Below, in pieces: positions 12,791 through 14,149 of a stretch of DNA of 14,149 nt (within the stretch, counting starts at the first letter, position 1; each line of letters starts with the position of its first letter). A program made the position numbers and the translations under genes. The stretch is from UBA877 sp034436335. Its GTDB lineage: Bacteria > Chloroflexota > Anaerolineae > Anaerolineales > Villigracilaceae. The stretch is taken from NCBI GenBank assembly GCA_034436335.1, contig DAOTVO010000051.1:1-14149 (forward strand). The letters run 5' to 3'. The notes below the pieces were generated by a model, which was not told the DNA's origin, did not search any database, and worked only from the letters and a program-made list of their open reading frames with translations.

Positions 12791-13981
12791 ATGAAGAAAT
12801 ATACACTTTGGATAACACCGCTCCTGCTCTTTTTCCTGTCCCTCGTTCTTTTCTCTTGCGGTTCCAGTCAGCCATTTTCCGCAATAACAACCCCCATTCC
12901 CACCCCCCTCTTTACAGTCCCTACGCCTTTTGTGCTGGATGAGATTTTGTCTTCGTCGCAATTCTCGCCTGCAAACGCGCCCCTCTGTCCAGACGAAGAG
13001 TATTATCGGAATCTGCCTGCGGATTTTTATAGTAAAAAGTGGCCATCCTGGATAGCCAACCCTCCCATACCTTACGGCCAGACGATGGGGTTAATGGGCG
13101 TTTCAGATGGAACCCTTCTCGCGCTCAATACATACGAAGTTCCCGAACAAACAACCGTCACAGCCACAATCCGGTATTATTACATGGGAACCGGGCCAGG
13201 GGATACGGCTCCAGTTTCGATACGCTTTATCCTGCTGGTAGACGAGCAACAGGTCATAACAAAGTTTGACAGTCGTGATGAGGCTCTTCCATTCCTGGAT
13301 GTTATTATCCATCCGGGTGATGATGAGGCCATAACTTTTGATGTTCCGCCTCTTGAGCCCGGTATCCATGATATCAACCTGATTGGATTCCCTGGCGTGG
13401 ACCAGGAACCGAATTGGTTGGTTGTAAATCCCTATTGGACGTATCGCTTCACACTGGTGTCGGGAGGCGAGAACGCTCTTCTGCTGCGGCCCTACACCCA
13501 ACTCAAGGCCAGCAACCGCTCGATATTCAAACGGGATATGGACAAAATGTTTCTTAGTCTTAATCTATCGCTAGAGAGGAATGAACTACTGGACTGGAAT
13601 TATCCCAACCCGCTCCTGCCGGTTCCAATCGGGCAACCGATCGATTTCTATATCTATGCCGGATATAAAAATATCGTCTTCTCTGATTATCCGGGCATAC
13701 CGAATGCGAGAGAGCAGCCTTTTGCGCTTATCCTATTGGATGATTACCGGCAAAGCGCCTTTTCGGATGAGACCCCGGTGATTTATGGGATTGTGTCAAA
13801 TACCACAGCCTGGTCTCGCATTCCGGTCCATTATTCTCCTTCCCAAACTCCCGGCTCTCACCAGCTGGTGGTAATACGCATTACCTACCCCGGTTTCCCG
13901 TCTTGCTTGTTAAATCCTGAGGGAAGAACGTATCCTGTTGATGTAGATATTAGCCGTGTGTGGTACGAAATTGTGCCATAA
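12791..13981 (+). CDS. Lipoprotein of unknown function
   Basis: A 396-residue protein. MKKYTLWITPLLLFFLSLVLFSC is a lipoprotein signal peptide with lipobox L-F-S-C23. A Thr/Pro-rich linker follows (about 32-47, ITTPIPTPLFTVPTPF). The body is beta-rich with repeated segments of the type 'TVTATIRYYYMG...VSIRFILLVDEQQV' and 'EAITFDVPPLEPGIHDINLIGF', suggestive of Ig-like or CARDB-like beta-sandwich modules. No catalytic motif or known family is recognised. The start follows GAGG (12778-12781) at nine bases. It is probably anchored on the outer face of the cell membrane. The region is more AT-rich than the operon genes to the left, and it lies between a MITE and an IS630 element, so it may be an accessory gene. 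Confidence 0.8.
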   Translation: MKKYTLWITPLLLFFLSLVLFSCGSSQPFSAITTPIPTPLFTVPTPFVLDEILSSSQFSPANAPLCPDEEYYRNLPADFYSKKWPSWIANPPIPYGQTMGLMGVSDGTLLALNTYEVPEQTTVTATIRYYYMGTGPGDTAPVSIRFILLVDEQQVITKFDSRDEALPFLDVIIHPGDDEAITFDVPPLEPGIHDINLIGFPGVDQEPNWLVVNPYWTYRFTLVSGGENALLLRPYTQLKASNRSIFKRDMDKMFLSLNLSLERNELLDWNYPNPLLPVPIGQPIDFYIYAGYKNIVFSDYPGIPNAREQPFALILLDDYRQSAFSDETPVIYGIVSNTTAWSRIPVHYSPSQTPGSHQLVVIRITYPGFPSCLLNPEGRTYPVDVDISRVWYEIVP

Positions 13982-13990
13982 TCTAGTACC

Positions 13991-14149
13991 TTACCAATCT
14001 AATATTGACAAGTTTGGATAGAGGCGTTTGAGCTTGGTGCGAGCGTTATCCATGCTAAATTGCCAGTCGATGGTCGTGTGTTGCGCGTTGCGAGCCGCTT
14101 CCCAAGCGGTGATTTCACAAGTCAAAGTTTGTATGTCTGGGATGCGCTC
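13991..14149 (-). CDS. IS630-family transposase, C-terminal end (partial at window edge)
   Basis: The minus strand is open from the window edge to a TAA at 13991-13993, giving 52 residues, ending KRLYPNLSILDW. The stretch EITAWEAARNAQHTTIDWQF followed by SMDNARTKLKRLYP is the typical C-terminus of IS630-family DDE transposases ('EI.AWE..RN....TI.W.F...DAR.KLK.LYP'). The catalytic D-D-E residues lie upstream, outside the window. The stop codon lies only nine bases from the end of the lipoprotein gene, so the element's terminal repeat must lie between about 13982 and 14010 or overlap the transposase end; its exact border and TA target cannot be fixed. Confidence 0.85.
   Translation of the reverse strand, partial: ERIPDIQTLTCEITAWEAARNAQHTTIDWQFSMDNARTKLKRLYPNLSILDW

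Overview
The window looks like a chromosomal segment of a GC-rich Chloroflexota bacterium, probably of the Anaerolineae type. This is inferred from the protein style: Pro/Thr-rich 'PTPTPT' linkers and tails on envelope proteins, a long class A penicillin-binding protein with a C-terminal Ig-like domain, an AEC carrier, a YitT protein, and PII-like cyclic-di-AMP receptors. No rRNA, tRNA or CRISPR was seen, so the taxonomy is only an inference.

Layout. The left edge (1-146) holds the last codons of an ISAs1-family transposase. radC (212-919, +) follows and ends at a perfect bidirectional terminator (937-976) that it shares with a convergent, separately promoted monohaem cytochrome c lipoprotein gene (993-1460, -). 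From 8846 down to 1564 on the minus strand there is a tightly packed six-gene run: class A PBP, beta-hydroxyacid dehydrogenase, YitT-family membrane protein, AEC-family carrier, membrane-anchored HExxH metallopeptidase and acylphosphatase. The gaps are 9, 44, 55 and 1 bp, then a 20-bp overlap. The gene set mixes cell-envelope and general metabolic functions. A short divergent promoter region (about 8850-8932) separates this run from a plus-strand cluster: an unusual alpha/alpha-toroid glycoside hydrolase-like protein (8933-11305), apparently read from a leaderless message, followed by two tandem PII-like cyclic-di-AMP receptor paralogues (11315-11653 and 11656-11919).

From about 11920 rightwards the sequence becomes visibly more AT-rich and accessory in character. 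A consensus-like promoter with an 11-G run inside its -35/-10 spacer drives a small secreted protein of unknown function (12037-12576). A 115-bp MITE-like palindromic element with 5-bp target duplications (12647-12761) lies just upstream of an unknown lipoprotein gene (12791-13981). The right edge is the 3' end of an IS630-family transposase (13991-14149, -).

The most interesting candidates are: (1) the hydrolase plus two divergent c-di-AMP receptor paralogues, in which known ligand-contact positions appear to be split between the two proteins, suggesting a composite receptor possibly tied to glycan or compatible-solute breakdown; and (2) a potentially phase-variable promoter controlling a secreted protein of unknown function.
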